The translations under genes and the position numbers were made by a program. From Acidobacteriota bacterium (GTDB taxonomy: Bacteria > Acidobacteriota > Vicinamibacteria > Vicinamibacterales > UBA2999): DNA of 49,373 nt. Positions 1 through 8,281 of the stretch are shown here, one piece after another; the stretch's first letter is position 1, and each line of letters starts with the position of its first letter. A model generated the notes under the pieces. It did not search any database. It was not told where the DNA came from and saw nothing but the letters and a program-made list of their open reading frames with translations. The stretch is from NCBI GenBank assembly GCA_947482665.1, contig CANKJK010000017.1, positions 1 to 49,373 of the forward strand. The letters run 5' to 3'.

Positions 1-940
1 AGCGCGTGCCGTGGTCGTGAAAGATCACCACCACCACATCGCTGGCCGTGAAACGGTCCTTCAACTGCAGCAGACCCGCCATCGCCGAGCCGGCTGAATT
101 GCCGGCAAAGATGCCTTCCTCCTGCGCAATGCGGCGAGTCATGAGCGCCGCATCCTTATCCGTGACCTTCTCGAAACCATCGATCACGGAGAAGTCCACG
201 TTTTGTGGCAGGAAGTCCTCGCCAATGCCCTCCGTGACATACGGATAGATCTCGTTCTTATCGAAGAGACCGGTCTCCTTGAATTTCTTGAAGACGGACC
301 CGTAGGTGTCAATGCCCCACACCTTGATCGCGGGATTGCGTTCCTTCAAGTAGCGGCCTGCACCGCTGATCGTGCCGCCGGTGCCGACGCCCACGACCAG
401 GTGCGTCACCGCCCCCTGGGTCTGCTCCCAGATCTCCGGGCCGGTGGACTCATAGTGCGCGGCGGAATTCGACAGGTTGTCGTACTGGTTGGCCTTCCAT
501 GAATTCGGGATCTCCCGCTCCAGCCGCGATGACACCGAGTAGTAGGAGCGGGCATCCTCTGGCTCCACGTTCGTCGGGCACACAATCACCTCCGCGCCAA
601 ACGCCCGGAGCGCGTCCACCTTCTCCTTCGACTGTTTGTCAGTAGTGGTGAAGATGCAGTGATACCCCTTCACCACGGCGGCGATCGCAAGGCCCATACC
701 GGTGTTACCGGACGTGCCTTCGATGATGGTCCCGCCCGGCTTCAAGTCGCCCTTCTGCTCGGCCTCCTCGATCATGCGGAGGGCCATGCGGTCCTTGATC
801 GAGTTGCCGGGGTTGAAGGTCTCCACCTTCGCCAGCACCGTCGCCGGGATGATTCCCTTTGGAATCCGGTTCAGGCGGACCATCGGCGTGCCGCCAATGG
901 TGTCAAGAATAGTGGCGCTGATCGGCGGCAGGGGTTTCAC
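1..940 (-). CDS. Cystathionine beta-synthase / cysteine synthase family PLP enzyme (3' end beyond window)
   Basis: PLP-dependent beta-replacement enzyme. The nearest match by eye is cystathionine beta-synthase, which condenses serine or a derivative with homocysteine in the cytoplasm. I translated the minus strand directly: about 313 residues are visible before the window edge. The Schiff-base lysine is K49 in NPGNSIKDR, followed by the phosphate-binding segment GTSGNTG near residue 75 and a glycine-rich GVGTGGTISG loop. The run NQYDNLSNSAAHYESTGPEI and the EGIGEDFLP segment favour CBS over CysK. Any C-terminal Bateman (CBS) domains would lie past base 1, so regulation cannot be judged. The chosen start is GTG at 940. 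No Shine-Dalgarno precedes it, but a TACAAT box lies just upstream, so the mRNA may be leaderless. It is transcribed divergently from the M49 lipoprotein gene. O-acetylserine sulfhydrylase is the alternative. Confidence 0.85.
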   Translation of the reverse strand, partial: MKPLPPISATILDTIGGTPMVRLNRIPKGIIPATVLAKVETFNPGNSIKDRMALRMIEEAEQKGDLKPGGTIIEGTSGNTGMGLAIAAVVKGYHCIFTTTDKQSKEKVDALRAFGAEVIVCPTNVEPEDARSYYSVSSRLEREIPNSWKANQYDNLSNSAAHYESTGPEIWEQTQGAVTHLVVGVGTGGTISGAGRYLKERNPAIKVWGIDTYGSVFKKFKETGLFDKNEIYPYVTEGIGEDFLPQNVDFSVIDGFEKVTDKDAALMTRRIAQEEGIFAGNSAGSAMAGLLQLKDRFTASDVVVVIFHDHGTR

Positions 941-947
941 GACGGGA

Positions 948-953
948 ATTGTA
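948..953 (-). promoter_or_regulatory. Candidate -10 box of the cystathionine beta-synthase gene
   Basis: The minus strand reads TACAAT here, one mismatch from TATAAT. Its 3' end is 7 bases from the GTG at 940, so transcription would begin at or next to the start codon. I found no convincing -35 hexamer at 16-18 bp. This is inference from a single short box. Confidence 0.3.
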
Positions 954-996
954 CAGTCGACGTTCGCCACGGGCGGCCTGTTGCTAAGCTGAGGGC

Positions 997-3045
997 ATGC
1001 TCAGCCGCGCGAGACTGATGCCGTTCGTCATCCTGCTGGGGCTCCTTGTGGGCTGCGGCCAGGTACCAACACCAGAGGAGCTGTCCCAGCTGCCAGGCGC
1101 TCCGGCCCCGGCGGACGACCCCGCCACGCGACCGCATCTGCTGGAGCGGGTCGACAACGCCGCCATCGCCCAGATCTACGCCGACGGCTTCACCAGCCTG
1201 ACACTCCCTCAGAAGGTGCTGGCGTATCACCTCTACGAGGCGGCGCTGGCCGGCCGGCCCATCTACTTCGATCAGCGGCATCGCGACGCAAACGAGATGC
1301 GCCGGTTTCTCCAACAGATCCTCATCCATCCTGCCAACGTCGACCGGGACACGCTCGCCGAGCTGACGCGATACACGAAGCTCTTCTGGCTGAACTCAGG
1401 TCCGTATGAACACCTCACCGCCCGCAAGTTCGTGCTGCGCTGCACGCCAGGCGCGCTCCTCGCCGCAGCCAGGGCCGCCCAGGCCAACGGCGCCAGGTTT
1501 GAGATGGCGAACGAGGAGTCCCTTGAGGTCGCGCTGACACGACTGACGCCGATGTTCTTCGACCCGGCGTTCGAACCGATCGTGACCAACAAGAACCCAC
1601 CTCCCGGGCAGGACATCCTCACGGCCAGCGCCAACAACCTGTACGCAGGCGGCGTGAGCATGGCCGACCTCATCGGCTTCACGGAGCGCATGCCGTTCAA
1701 CTCGAAGCTCGGGAAGGTGAACGGCACGCTCGTCGAATATCCCTTCAACTCGCTGTATTTCAGGGCGGTGGATCTGATCAAGAAGCACCTGACGACAGCG
1801 GCCTCGGTCGCGCCACCCGCCACGGCCCGTGCACTGAAGGCGCTCGTGCAGTGGTACACGACCGGCTCTGCCCAGGATCACACGGCCTACGACATTGCCT
1901 GGGTGCAGGACGCCGCGGCCGTCGTGGATACGATCAACGCTCCCACGGAGGTCTATCTGGACCCGCGCGGCGTCAAGGGCGCCTGGGAGGGCGCGGTCTT
2001 CTACGTGAACCGCCAGAAGACGGACCGCATTCGGACGATCGCGGCCAATGCCCAGTGGTTCGAGGACCACATGCCGTGGGATCCGAAGTACAGGAAGCCG
2101 GGCGTGGTGGGCATTGCTGCCGCCGCGGTCGACGTCGTCGTCGAAACCGGGGACGCCGGCCCGATTACGGCCATCGGCGTGAATCTGCCCAACGACTCGG
2201 CGGTGCGCGAGAAGTACGGCAGCAAATCTTTCAACCTCGCCAACGTCAATGAGGCCTACGACCGGTCGACACCCTCAACCCTGCGCTCCGAGTTCGTGTG
2301 GTCCGCCGAGGAAGCCGCCCGAGCCGAGAAGTGGGGGGCACTCTCCAACGACCTCATCACCGACATGCATGAGGTGATCGGCCACGCCTCCGGTCGTCTC
2401 TCACCTTCGCTCAAAACGGCCAATCCGGTTGAGGTCCTCGGCGATCTCTACGGCCCACTTGAAGAGGCGCGGGCGGAGCTGGTCGGCCTCTACTTCCTCG
2501 CGGACCCCAAGCTCGCCGCGCTCGGCGCGTTTGCCGCCGCCGATCAGCCCGCCATCGTGCAGGCGGAGTACGAAAGCCTGACGCGCAACGCCCTCGCCCA
2601 GCTCAGACGGGTCGGATCGGGAGCCGTGATCGCGGACGATCACATGCGCAGCCGCCAGCTCATCGTGGCGTGGATGATGGCCAACACGCGCGCGGCCGAG
2701 GTCCGCCAGCGCGACGGTAAGACCTACTACGTGATGGCCGACGCGAAGGCGTTCCGCGACGGGGTGGGCCGGCTGCTCGCGGAGATACAGCGCATCAAGG
2801 CCGAGGGCGACGCCGTGGCGGGGCGAAAGATCATGACGACCTACGGCACGAACGTCGACGCGGCCCTGCGCGATCAGGTCGTGGCGCGCGCCAAGGCGCT
2901 CAATCCCCCGACCTACACAGGGTTTGTGCAGCCGAAGCTTGCAGCGGTGACGGGGCCGGACGGCGCCATTGTCGACGTGCGCATCAGTTATCCCAGGGAC
3001 TTCATGCAGCAGATGCTGGAGTATGACGGGCTGAAGAAGCCGTGA
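997..3045 (+). CDS. M49 family (dipeptidyl-peptidase III-like) zinc peptidase, lipoprotein
   Basis: A 682-residue zinc metallopeptidase of the DPP III family, which removes dipeptides from the N-termini of short peptides. The zinc motif HEVIGH (HExxGH) is at residues 458-463, and the second M49 motif EEARAE is at 489-494, in the right order and at plausible spacing. The N-terminus is a lipoprotein signal: hydrophobic residues 8-18 and a lipobox ending in Cys20 (LVGC). The mature protein is therefore probably membrane-anchored and faces the periplasm, unlike cytosolic eukaryotic DPP III. GAGG lies only two bases before the ATG, so initiation is not textbook. The in-frame ATG at 1018 would lose the basic n-region, so 997 is preferred. 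The gene is divergent from the CBS-like gene and convergent with the peroxiredoxin gene 33 bp downstream. Confidence 0.9.
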   Translation: MLSRARLMPFVILLGLLVGCGQVPTPEELSQLPGAPAPADDPATRPHLLERVDNAAIAQIYADGFTSLTLPQKVLAYHLYEAALAGRPIYFDQRHRDANEMRRFLQQILIHPANVDRDTLAELTRYTKLFWLNSGPYEHLTARKFVLRCTPGALLAAARAAQANGARFEMANEESLEVALTRLTPMFFDPAFEPIVTNKNPPPGQDILTASANNLYAGGVSMADLIGFTERMPFNSKLGKVNGTLVEYPFNSLYFRAVDLIKKHLTTAASVAPPATARALKALVQWYTTGSAQDHTAYDIAWVQDAAAVVDTINAPTEVYLDPRGVKGAWEGAVFYVNRQKTDRIRTIAANAQWFEDHMPWDPKYRKPGVVGIAAAAVDVVVETGDAGPITAIGVNLPNDSAVREKYGSKSFNLANVNEAYDRSTPSTLRSEFVWSAEEAARAEKWGALSNDLITDMHEVIGHASGRLSPSLKTANPVEVLGDLYGPLEEARAELVGLYFLADPKLAALGAFAAADQPAIVQAEYESLTRNALAQLRRVGSGAVIADDHMRSRQLIVAWMMANTRAAEVRQRDGKTYYVMADAKAFRDGVGRLLAEIQRIKAEGDAVAGRKIMTTYGTNVDAALRDQVVARAKALNPPTYTGFVQPKLAAVTGPDGAIVDVRISYPRDFMQQMLEYDGLKKP

Positions 3046-3078
3046 CGGCTGGCGCCGCCACGGCCTGACCGCGGGACC

Positions 3079-3732
3079 TTACTTGGGCTGCGCGACGATA
3101 CGCAGATAGGGACGCGGCGCCTTCCATCCGTTCGGATAGATCGTCTTGGCTTCGTCGTCCTTCACCGAGCCGGCGATGATCACATCCTCGCCCTGCTTCC
3201 AGTTCGCGGGTGTGGCCACGCGGTGCTTCGCGGTGAGCTGGATCGAGTCGATCACGCGCAGAATCTCATCGAAATTCCGGCCCGTCGTCATCGGATAGAC
3301 GAGCACGAGCTTGATCCGCTTGTCGGGGCCGATCACGTAGACGTTGCGCACCGTGAGGTTGTCCATCGCCGTGCGACCGGCGGAACTCCCCTCGATATCC
3401 ACGGGTAGCATCTCGTAGAGCTTGGAGACGTTCAGGTCCGTGTCGCCGATCATCGGAAAGTTCGGCGCGAGGCCCTGGGTCTCCCGGATGTCCTCGGCCC
3501 ACTTGTGGTGGTCCTCAACCGGGTCCACACTCAGGCCGATCACCTTGACGTTGCGCTTGTCGAACTCGCCCTTCAGCTTCGCCACCGTGCCGAGCTCGGT
3601 CGTGCACACCGGAGTGAAATCCTTCGGGTGCGAAAAGAGCACGGCCCACTTGTCCCCGATCCACTGGTGGAACTGAATCGGACCCTCTGTGGTCTGCGCC
3701 TGGAAATCCGGCGCGATCTCACCAATTCTCAT
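3079..3732 (-). CDS. 1-Cys peroxiredoxin (Prx6/AhpC-TSA family)
   Basis: A 217-residue thiol peroxidase reducing H2O2 and alkyl hydroperoxides. The peroxidatic motif is FTPVCTTE, with the active Cys at residue 43 and the supporting Thr at 40. No second cysteine is present, so it is 1-Cys and must be recycled by an external thiol. The long C-terminal region with PANW and YPNGW segments is characteristic of the Prx6 branch. The start is ATG 3732, preceded by a perfect AGGAGG five bases upstream. A longer in-frame reading from 3825 has no such site and adds an unrelated N-terminus. There is no export signal, so the protein is cytoplasmic. The bacillithiol genes near 33 kb could supply the reducing thiol; this is inference only. 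Confidence 0.95.
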   Translation of the reverse strand: MRIGEIAPDFQAQTTEGPIQFHQWIGDKWAVLFSHPKDFTPVCTTELGTVAKLKGEFDKRNVKVIGLSVDPVEDHHKWAEDIRETQGLAPNFPMIGDTDLNVSKLYEMLPVDIEGSSAGRTAMDNLTVRNVYVIGPDKRIKLVLVYPMTTGRNFDEILRVIDSIQLTAKHRVATPANWKQGEDVIIAGSVKDDEAKTIYPNGWKAPRPYLRIVAQPK

Positions 3733-3836
3733 CACTGCCTCCTCACATGCGGGCACAGCCCTCAGAGGGCTGCCGGTCCCCCAGGGACCATCAGGGCACT
3801 GTACACCGGCCACCACGGGACGCATATGATCAAGGC

Positions 3837-4232
3837 ATGTTCAGTTCCCGCGCTCTCCTCACCGCCGGCCTCGGCGCCGCGCTCGCGTTCACGGTATCCG
3901 CCTTCGCTCAAACGGGCGTCGAGCGGAAGCCCCTCATCACCGTCGACCTCCCGATCGCCGGCTTTCAGGCGGTGCAGGCTCAGGTCACGATCGCCCCAGG
4001 CGGGCGCGAAGGCCGCCACTTACACGCAGGCACGCTGGTGACCCATGTCGTCGCGGGCGAGATGACACTTGAGCTGAAGGACCTCCCCACCAAGACCATC
4101 AAAACCGGCGAGTCGGTGCTGATCGAGGCGGGCCAGGTGCACGAGGGGGTCAACAAGGGCACCGCGCCGCTCGTCATGATCGGCACGTTCGTCGTCCCGA
4201 AGGACAAGCCGCTCACCACGCCGGTTCCGTAG
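3837..4232 (+). CDS. Exported small cupin-domain protein
   Basis: A 131-residue protein: a signal peptide (residues 1-24, cleavage expected after AFA) followed by one cupin domain. Cupin motif 1 contains the HxH pair H61/H63, and motif 2 contributes H102 (GQVHEG), so three histidine ligands for a metal are present. The usual motif-1 glutamate is not obvious. The start is ATG 3837 with AAGG immediately upstream. Upstream in-frame readings lack a signal peptide. It ends 25 bp from the convergent DUF5916 gene. The substrate cannot be inferred. Small exported cupins of this kind are often annotated only by domain. Confidence 0.75.
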   Translation: MFSSRALLTAGLGAALAFTVSAFAQTGVERKPLITVDLPIAGFQAVQAQVTIAPGGREGRHLHAGTLVTHVVAGEMTLELKDLPTKTIKTGESVLIEAGQVHEGVNKGTAPLVMIGTFVVPKDKPLTTPVP

Positions 4233-4257
4233 GCCGGTCCGCCGGGCGCGGGCGTGC

Positions 4258-6420
4258 CTAGAACGTGAGCATCTGGGTCATCTTCACCGCCACGGACCGC
4301 GAGACGGGCGCGCTGGTCGTGGGGTGCCCCTCGTTGTAGACGACATACAGGTCGCTCAGCGGGTGGTGGACGACGTTGAAGCGGACGTTGGAGAGGACCT
4401 CGCGGGTCGTGCTGTTGTACTGGATAAAGGCGTTCAGGAACATGCGCGTCGTGAATGACCCGTCGACACGCATCGACATCAGGTTCGTCGTGAACGACCC
4501 TCCAGGCAGGTCAATCACATCGTGGCTGTAGTTCAGGCTCGTCGCCAGCCGCACGTTCGCCCGGAACCGGGCGCCCGCCGTGAAGCCCTTCCGCGTCCCC
4601 GTCCAGAACTCGCCCCCGCGGACTTCGCCATTGAAGGCCAGCCGGTGTGACTGCGCCATCTTCCCCGTGGCCACCAGACTGTTGAAGTGATACCGGCCTG
4701 CGGCAATCGTCTGCGTCGGATGGATCCGGAACGGCGTCGAGAGCGCCTCCTCGTTCATCTGCCAGGTCACCGCCCCGGTGGACGCGTCCGAGAACACCAG
4801 GCCCATCGACGGACTGAAAGTCCCAGTCTCCGTGCCGAGGCCGTCTTTCACGAAGCGCGTGTACGAGATGCCCGGCGTGTATTCCCGGACGATCTTCGCC
4901 CGCGCTTTCGACGGCCGGATCCCTCGTGAGGCCAGTGCGGTATAGATATCGCGTCCCGGACGCTGGATGAAGCCCAAGTCGTTCCGGAAGGATGGGTCGA
5001 GGAGCGTCGCGCTGGCGGCCAGCCGCGTCAGAGAGGAATCGAAGTCCACTCCGGCGCGGAGGGCATTGCCCGACGCTCCATTCTCGGATGCCGAGTGCAT
5101 CGCCACCGCATCGATGACGGTCCGGCGCTTGAGCGTCAACTGCATGTCACTGCCGACCAGACGGTTGCTGCGCCCGCTCTGCTCGTGCCCCATGTAGAAG
5201 AGGCTCGCCGAGGAATTGTTGAGGAAGTCCCGCCCGTAGCGGGCGAACGAATAGTTGCTGCGCGGCAGCGGCGTCTGCCCTGGCCGTTCCTGCTCGTTTG
5301 TCGTGATGTTGAGGAGCCCAATCGTGCTCCGGCCCTGCTTGCCCGAGAGACGCGCCCCGCCGATGAGCGGTATCTCGGTACCCGCATCGCTCAAGCCGAT
5401 GCGGCGGCTGAAGAAGGGCACGAGGTTTGTGCCCGCCAGGGTCGAGTTGATCTGGAAGGCGCGCTGGTTCTCCAGGAAGAACTCCCGCTTCTCGGGAAAG
5501 AAGAGACTGAATCGCGTCAGATTGATCTGCTGCTCATCGGCCTCCACCTGCGCGAAGTCCGTCCGGAAGGTGCCGTCGAGGACGAGACTCGTGCCGACGC
5601 CGGCCTTCACATCCACGCCGCCATCCAGGGACCCGCTGGTGGTGCCCGCGCGGTTCGTGGTCGACGCGAGACCATACGGCTTCACGCGGAAGTCGCGACC
5701 GGGCTTCACGCCGGAAATCCCCGCCAGGGTGCCGGCAAACGATGGTTTTGAGAGCGGAAACGAGCGCGGCACGAAGCTCCAGGTCGTGATCTCGTTCGTC
5801 CGCCGGATCAAGCGCACGATGTTCATGCCCCAGAGCTGCGTATCCCGGCGTGGAAATCGCAGTGTCCGGAACGGGATGCCGTACTCGACCATCCAGCCGT
5901 CCTTGACGACCGATGTCCGGACCAGCCAGACGCCGTCCCAGTTCGCATTGTTGGCGCGGCCGTCGTCCGCCACCTGTGAGTCGCGCCAGGCGCCCATCGG
6001 CATGGTGAAGAAGCCGTAGCCATTCAGCTTGTCGAGAAACGTGTCGAGCGTGATGCCGAACATGTCGCTGTCGCGCGGAGCGAAGTCGCGCTTCAATTCG
6101 TTCGACACGAGTTTGTCCGGCTCGGGGTCATAGAGCATCGCCCCGATATAGAGCATCTCGTCGTCGTAGAGCACGCGGACATCGCTCTTGAAATTGCTCG
6201 GCGCCCCCTCCTGCGGCTCCTGCTGCAGGAAGTCGGTGAGCATCTCGGCCGTCGCCCACTCAGGTTCGGACAGCGTGCCGTCAACAGTGATGCGTCCCTT
6301 CTCGACGTGCGTGGCGTGCGCCTGCCGCGGCGGATGACTGACTCCACCACGGGGACGCTGGGCGAAGGCCGGAAGGGAGACGAGGCAGATCAGAGAGACG
6401 GCGGCGATGACGCGTTTCAT
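4258..6420 (-). CDS. DUF5916 outer-membrane protein with N-terminal CBM9-like domain
   Basis: A 720-residue exported protein. Residues 1-20 form a signal peptide (cleavage after AFA). A CBM9-like sugar-binding fold follows from about residue 37 (ITVDGTLSEPEW is its usual opening) to about 210. The rest is a beta-strand-rich DUF5916 region, probably an outer-membrane barrel. The family signature QVEADEQQINLTRFSLFFPE lies near residue 290, followed by the KREFFLEN stretch. The final residue is Phe, as in many outer-membrane barrels. A paralog sits at 38869-41130. The ATG at 6420 has only a weak ribosome site. The upstream neighbour on the same strand is the cupin gene 117 bp away, so co-transcription is possible. 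The biochemical role of DUF5916 proteins is not established; glycan or polymer handling at the cell surface is a guess from the CBM9-like domain. Confidence 0.85.
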   Translation of the reverse strand: MKRVIAAVSLICLVSLPAFAQRPRGGVSHPPRQAHATHVEKGRITVDGTLSEPEWATAEMLTDFLQQEPQEGAPSNFKSDVRVLYDDEMLYIGAMLYDPEPDKLVSNELKRDFAPRDSDMFGITLDTFLDKLNGYGFFTMPMGAWRDSQVADDGRANNANWDGVWLVRTSVVKDGWMVEYGIPFRTLRFPRRDTQLWGMNIVRLIRRTNEITTWSFVPRSFPLSKPSFAGTLAGISGVKPGRDFRVKPYGLASTTNRAGTTSGSLDGGVDVKAGVGTSLVLDGTFRTDFAQVEADEQQINLTRFSLFFPEKREFFLENQRAFQINSTLAGTNLVPFFSRRIGLSDAGTEIPLIGGARLSGKQGRSTIGLLNITTNEQERPGQTPLPRSNYSFARYGRDFLNNSSASLFYMGHEQSGRSNRLVGSDMQLTLKRRTVIDAVAMHSASENGASGNALRAGVDFDSSLTRLAASATLLDPSFRNDLGFIQRPGRDIYTALASRGIRPSKARAKIVREYTPGISYTRFVKDGLGTETGTFSPSMGLVFSDASTGAVTWQMNEEALSTPFRIHPTQTIAAGRYHFNSLVATGKMAQSHRLAFNGEVRGGEFWTGTRKGFTAGARFRANVRLATSLNYSHDVIDLPGGSFTTNLMSMRVDGSFTTRMFLNAFIQYNSTTREVLSNVRFNVVHHPLSDLYVVYNEGHPTTSAPVSRSVAVKMTQMLTF

Positions 6421-6537
6421 GCGGTAGGTCAGATGCGAAGTGGATTTTAGGCCGGGGGCCGCCCGGCGGATGTCGCGGTTGGTGGCAGCCGCGCACCTCA
6501 GCCGTGCGCGGCCCAGAAGACTGACGCGCGAGACGAC

Positions 6538-6900
6538 CTACGCGTCGCGGTGCACCGCTTCCATCGAGAAGGCCGGCAGGCAGATCGCCACGTACTCCGC
6601 ACCGCCCTCCTCTGGGGAGCTGTAGCGCACCCACTCTCCCGGCGCAGCAACGATCGCCTGCCCCGCACGGACGTCCGTGACGCCCTGCTCGTGCTCCACC
6701 CGGAGCAGGCCCCTGAGGACGACGGTGATTTCCTCGAATTCGGGGCGCTGGCCGGGCTCGACCCAGCCCCCCGGCGAAACCATCCTGGCCACGCTGAGCG
6801 CCGTGTGACCGGAATTCACGCGGCCGGCATATTCCTCGATGCGCTTGGGCGGTGTGCCAGCGGCGGGCACCACAGTCGGGGCGGCAATCAGTTTCGGCAT
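6538..6900 (-). CDS. Cytoplasmic cupin-fold protein lacking the usual metal ligands
   Basis: A 120-residue single-domain protein with a cupin-like succession of beta strands. At the place where motif 1 normally has HxH it reads PGQRPEFEEITVVLRG, and motif 2 reads PGEWVRYSS without histidine. The glutamate is kept but the His ligands are gone, which argues against a metal enzyme and for a binding or sensing role. There is no signal peptide. The start at ATG 6900 (MPKLIAAP) opens the conserved domain. Readings that begin farther upstream, up to 7623, overlap the divergent plus-strand gene and are not credible. It lies upstream of the DUF5916 gene on the same strand. Confidence 0.75.
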   Translation of the reverse strand: MPKLIAAPTVVPAAGTPPKRIEEYAGRVNSGHTALSVARMVSPGGWVEPGQRPEFEEITVVLRGLLRVEHEQGVTDVRAGQAIVAAPGEWVRYSSPEEGGAEYVAICLPAFSMEAVHRDA

Positions 6901-7135
6901 GATTGGCGACCGTACCACCCCGGTGCCCGTGTACGCAACGGCGACGCCGCCCCTCAGCGCACAAGGCGCGGCGCCACAAGCCCCCGGGCGCCGTCCGGGG
7001 TCAGGTGCGCCTCGTGATACGACATGCGGGCGGCATCGTACCATCCCATTGACTCCCGAGGCCCCTGCGCCTAACGTGTCCCTCGGGCCTGGCGCCGTCT
7101 CGCCATCGTGCCCTGCCGATTCAAGGAGTCCGCCC

Positions 7136-8275
7136 ATGCGCACATTCATCGCGTGTTCTCTACTGGCCGTCGTCCTCGCCGCGACGTCCCTGGCACCCTC
7201 AGCCCGCTCCCTGGCTGGTGAAGCCGGCACCGGCGCCGCGTTTGCCTCCATCGGGCCACTGACCTTCGCGCCCGACGGCACCCTGTTCGCCGGCGACACC
7301 GTTGGCGCCTCCATCCTGGCGCTCGACCTTGGCAAGGCTGCCGGCGCCAAGGGCACGGCCGACGTGGCGAATCTGGACCAGACCATTGCGGCCATGCTCG
7401 GCACCGACCGCACGCAGGTGCTCATCACCGATGTGGCCGTGCACCCCGTGTCGAAGAACACGTATGTCTCCGTGATGCGGGGCGAAGGCACCGGCGCGCA
7501 ACCCGCCCTCTTCAGGGTCGACGGCGCCGGCAAGGTGGAACTGGTCCCCTTCACGGGGCTGAAGTTCAGCAAGGTGATGCTGGCCGACGCGCCCAGGCCG
7601 GCCGAGTTCGTCTCGCCCTTCAAGATGGACTACGTGAAGGTCGGCCCCGAATACGTGCACCAGAACCCGCGCGTGCGGACCATCACCGACATGGCCTACG
7701 TGAACGGGCAGGTGATCGTGGCCGGACTCTCGAATGAGGAGTTCAACTCCACACTCCGCGCCATCCGCTATCCCTTCAAGCAGGCAGCCGGCACGACCAA
7801 CGTGGAGATCTACCACGGCAATCACCAGCAGCTTGAGACGCGCTCACCCATCTACGCCTTCGTGCCCTACACCATCGCCGGTGAGCCCTCGCTCGTCGCC
7901 AGCTACCTCTGCACGCCGCTGGTCACGCTCCCCCTCTCCAGCCTCACGCCCGGCGCGCACGTGCGGGGCAAGACCATCGCCGAGTTCGGCAGCCGCAACC
8001 GCCCGCTCGACATGGTGGTCTACAGCAAGGGCGGCAAGGACTTCCTGCTGATGGCCAACAACTCGCGCGGCGTGATGAAGATTCCGACCGACACGTTTGC
8101 CTCGGCCGCAGCCATCACCACGCCCGTCAAGGCCGAAACCGGTGGTGTGCCCTTTGAAACCGTGGCCGGCCTCACCGGCATCGAACAGCTCGACGCGCTG
8201 GACGCCACGCGCGCGCTCGTGCTGGCCCGGTCCGCCTCCAAGGGACTGGACCTCCGCGCCGTGGCGCTCCCATAG
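7136..8275 (+). CDS. Exported protein of unknown function, propeller-like
   Basis: A 379-residue protein I do not recognise at family level. The first ~24 residues are a Sec signal (hydrophobic core, then SARS/LAGEA). The body contains repeated short beta-strand motifs (LTFAPDGTLFAGD, VAVHPVSKNTYVSV, ITDMAYVNGQVIVAG, DMVVYSKGGKDFLLMANN) resembling propeller blades. There is no CxxCH heme site and no recognisable catalytic motif. The start is ATG 7136, preceded by AAGGAG eight bases upstream. The stop is followed after six bases by the next gene, so the two are almost certainly co-transcribed and may act together in the periplasm or at the cell surface. Confidence 0.7.
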   Translation: MRTFIACSLLAVVLAATSLAPSARSLAGEAGTGAAFASIGPLTFAPDGTLFAGDTVGASILALDLGKAAGAKGTADVANLDQTIAAMLGTDRTQVLITDVAVHPVSKNTYVSVMRGEGTGAQPALFRVDGAGKVELVPFTGLKFSKVMLADAPRPAEFVSPFKMDYVKVGPEYVHQNPRVRTITDMAYVNGQVIVAGLSNEEFNSTLRAIRYPFKQAAGTTNVEIYHGNHQQLETRSPIYAFVPYTIAGEPSLVASYLCTPLVTLPLSSLTPGAHVRGKTIAEFGSRNRPLDMVVYSKGGKDFLLMANNSRGVMKIPTDTFASAAAITTPVKAETGGVPFETVAGLTGIEQLDALDATRALVLARSASKGLDLRAVALP

Positions 8276-8281
8276 GACCCC

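Noticed and set aside
6982-7000. CCCCGG/CCGGGG stem between the divergent cupin and the 7136 gene
   Set aside because: Only six bp with a 7-base loop, no T-run, and easy to obtain by chance at this GC content.
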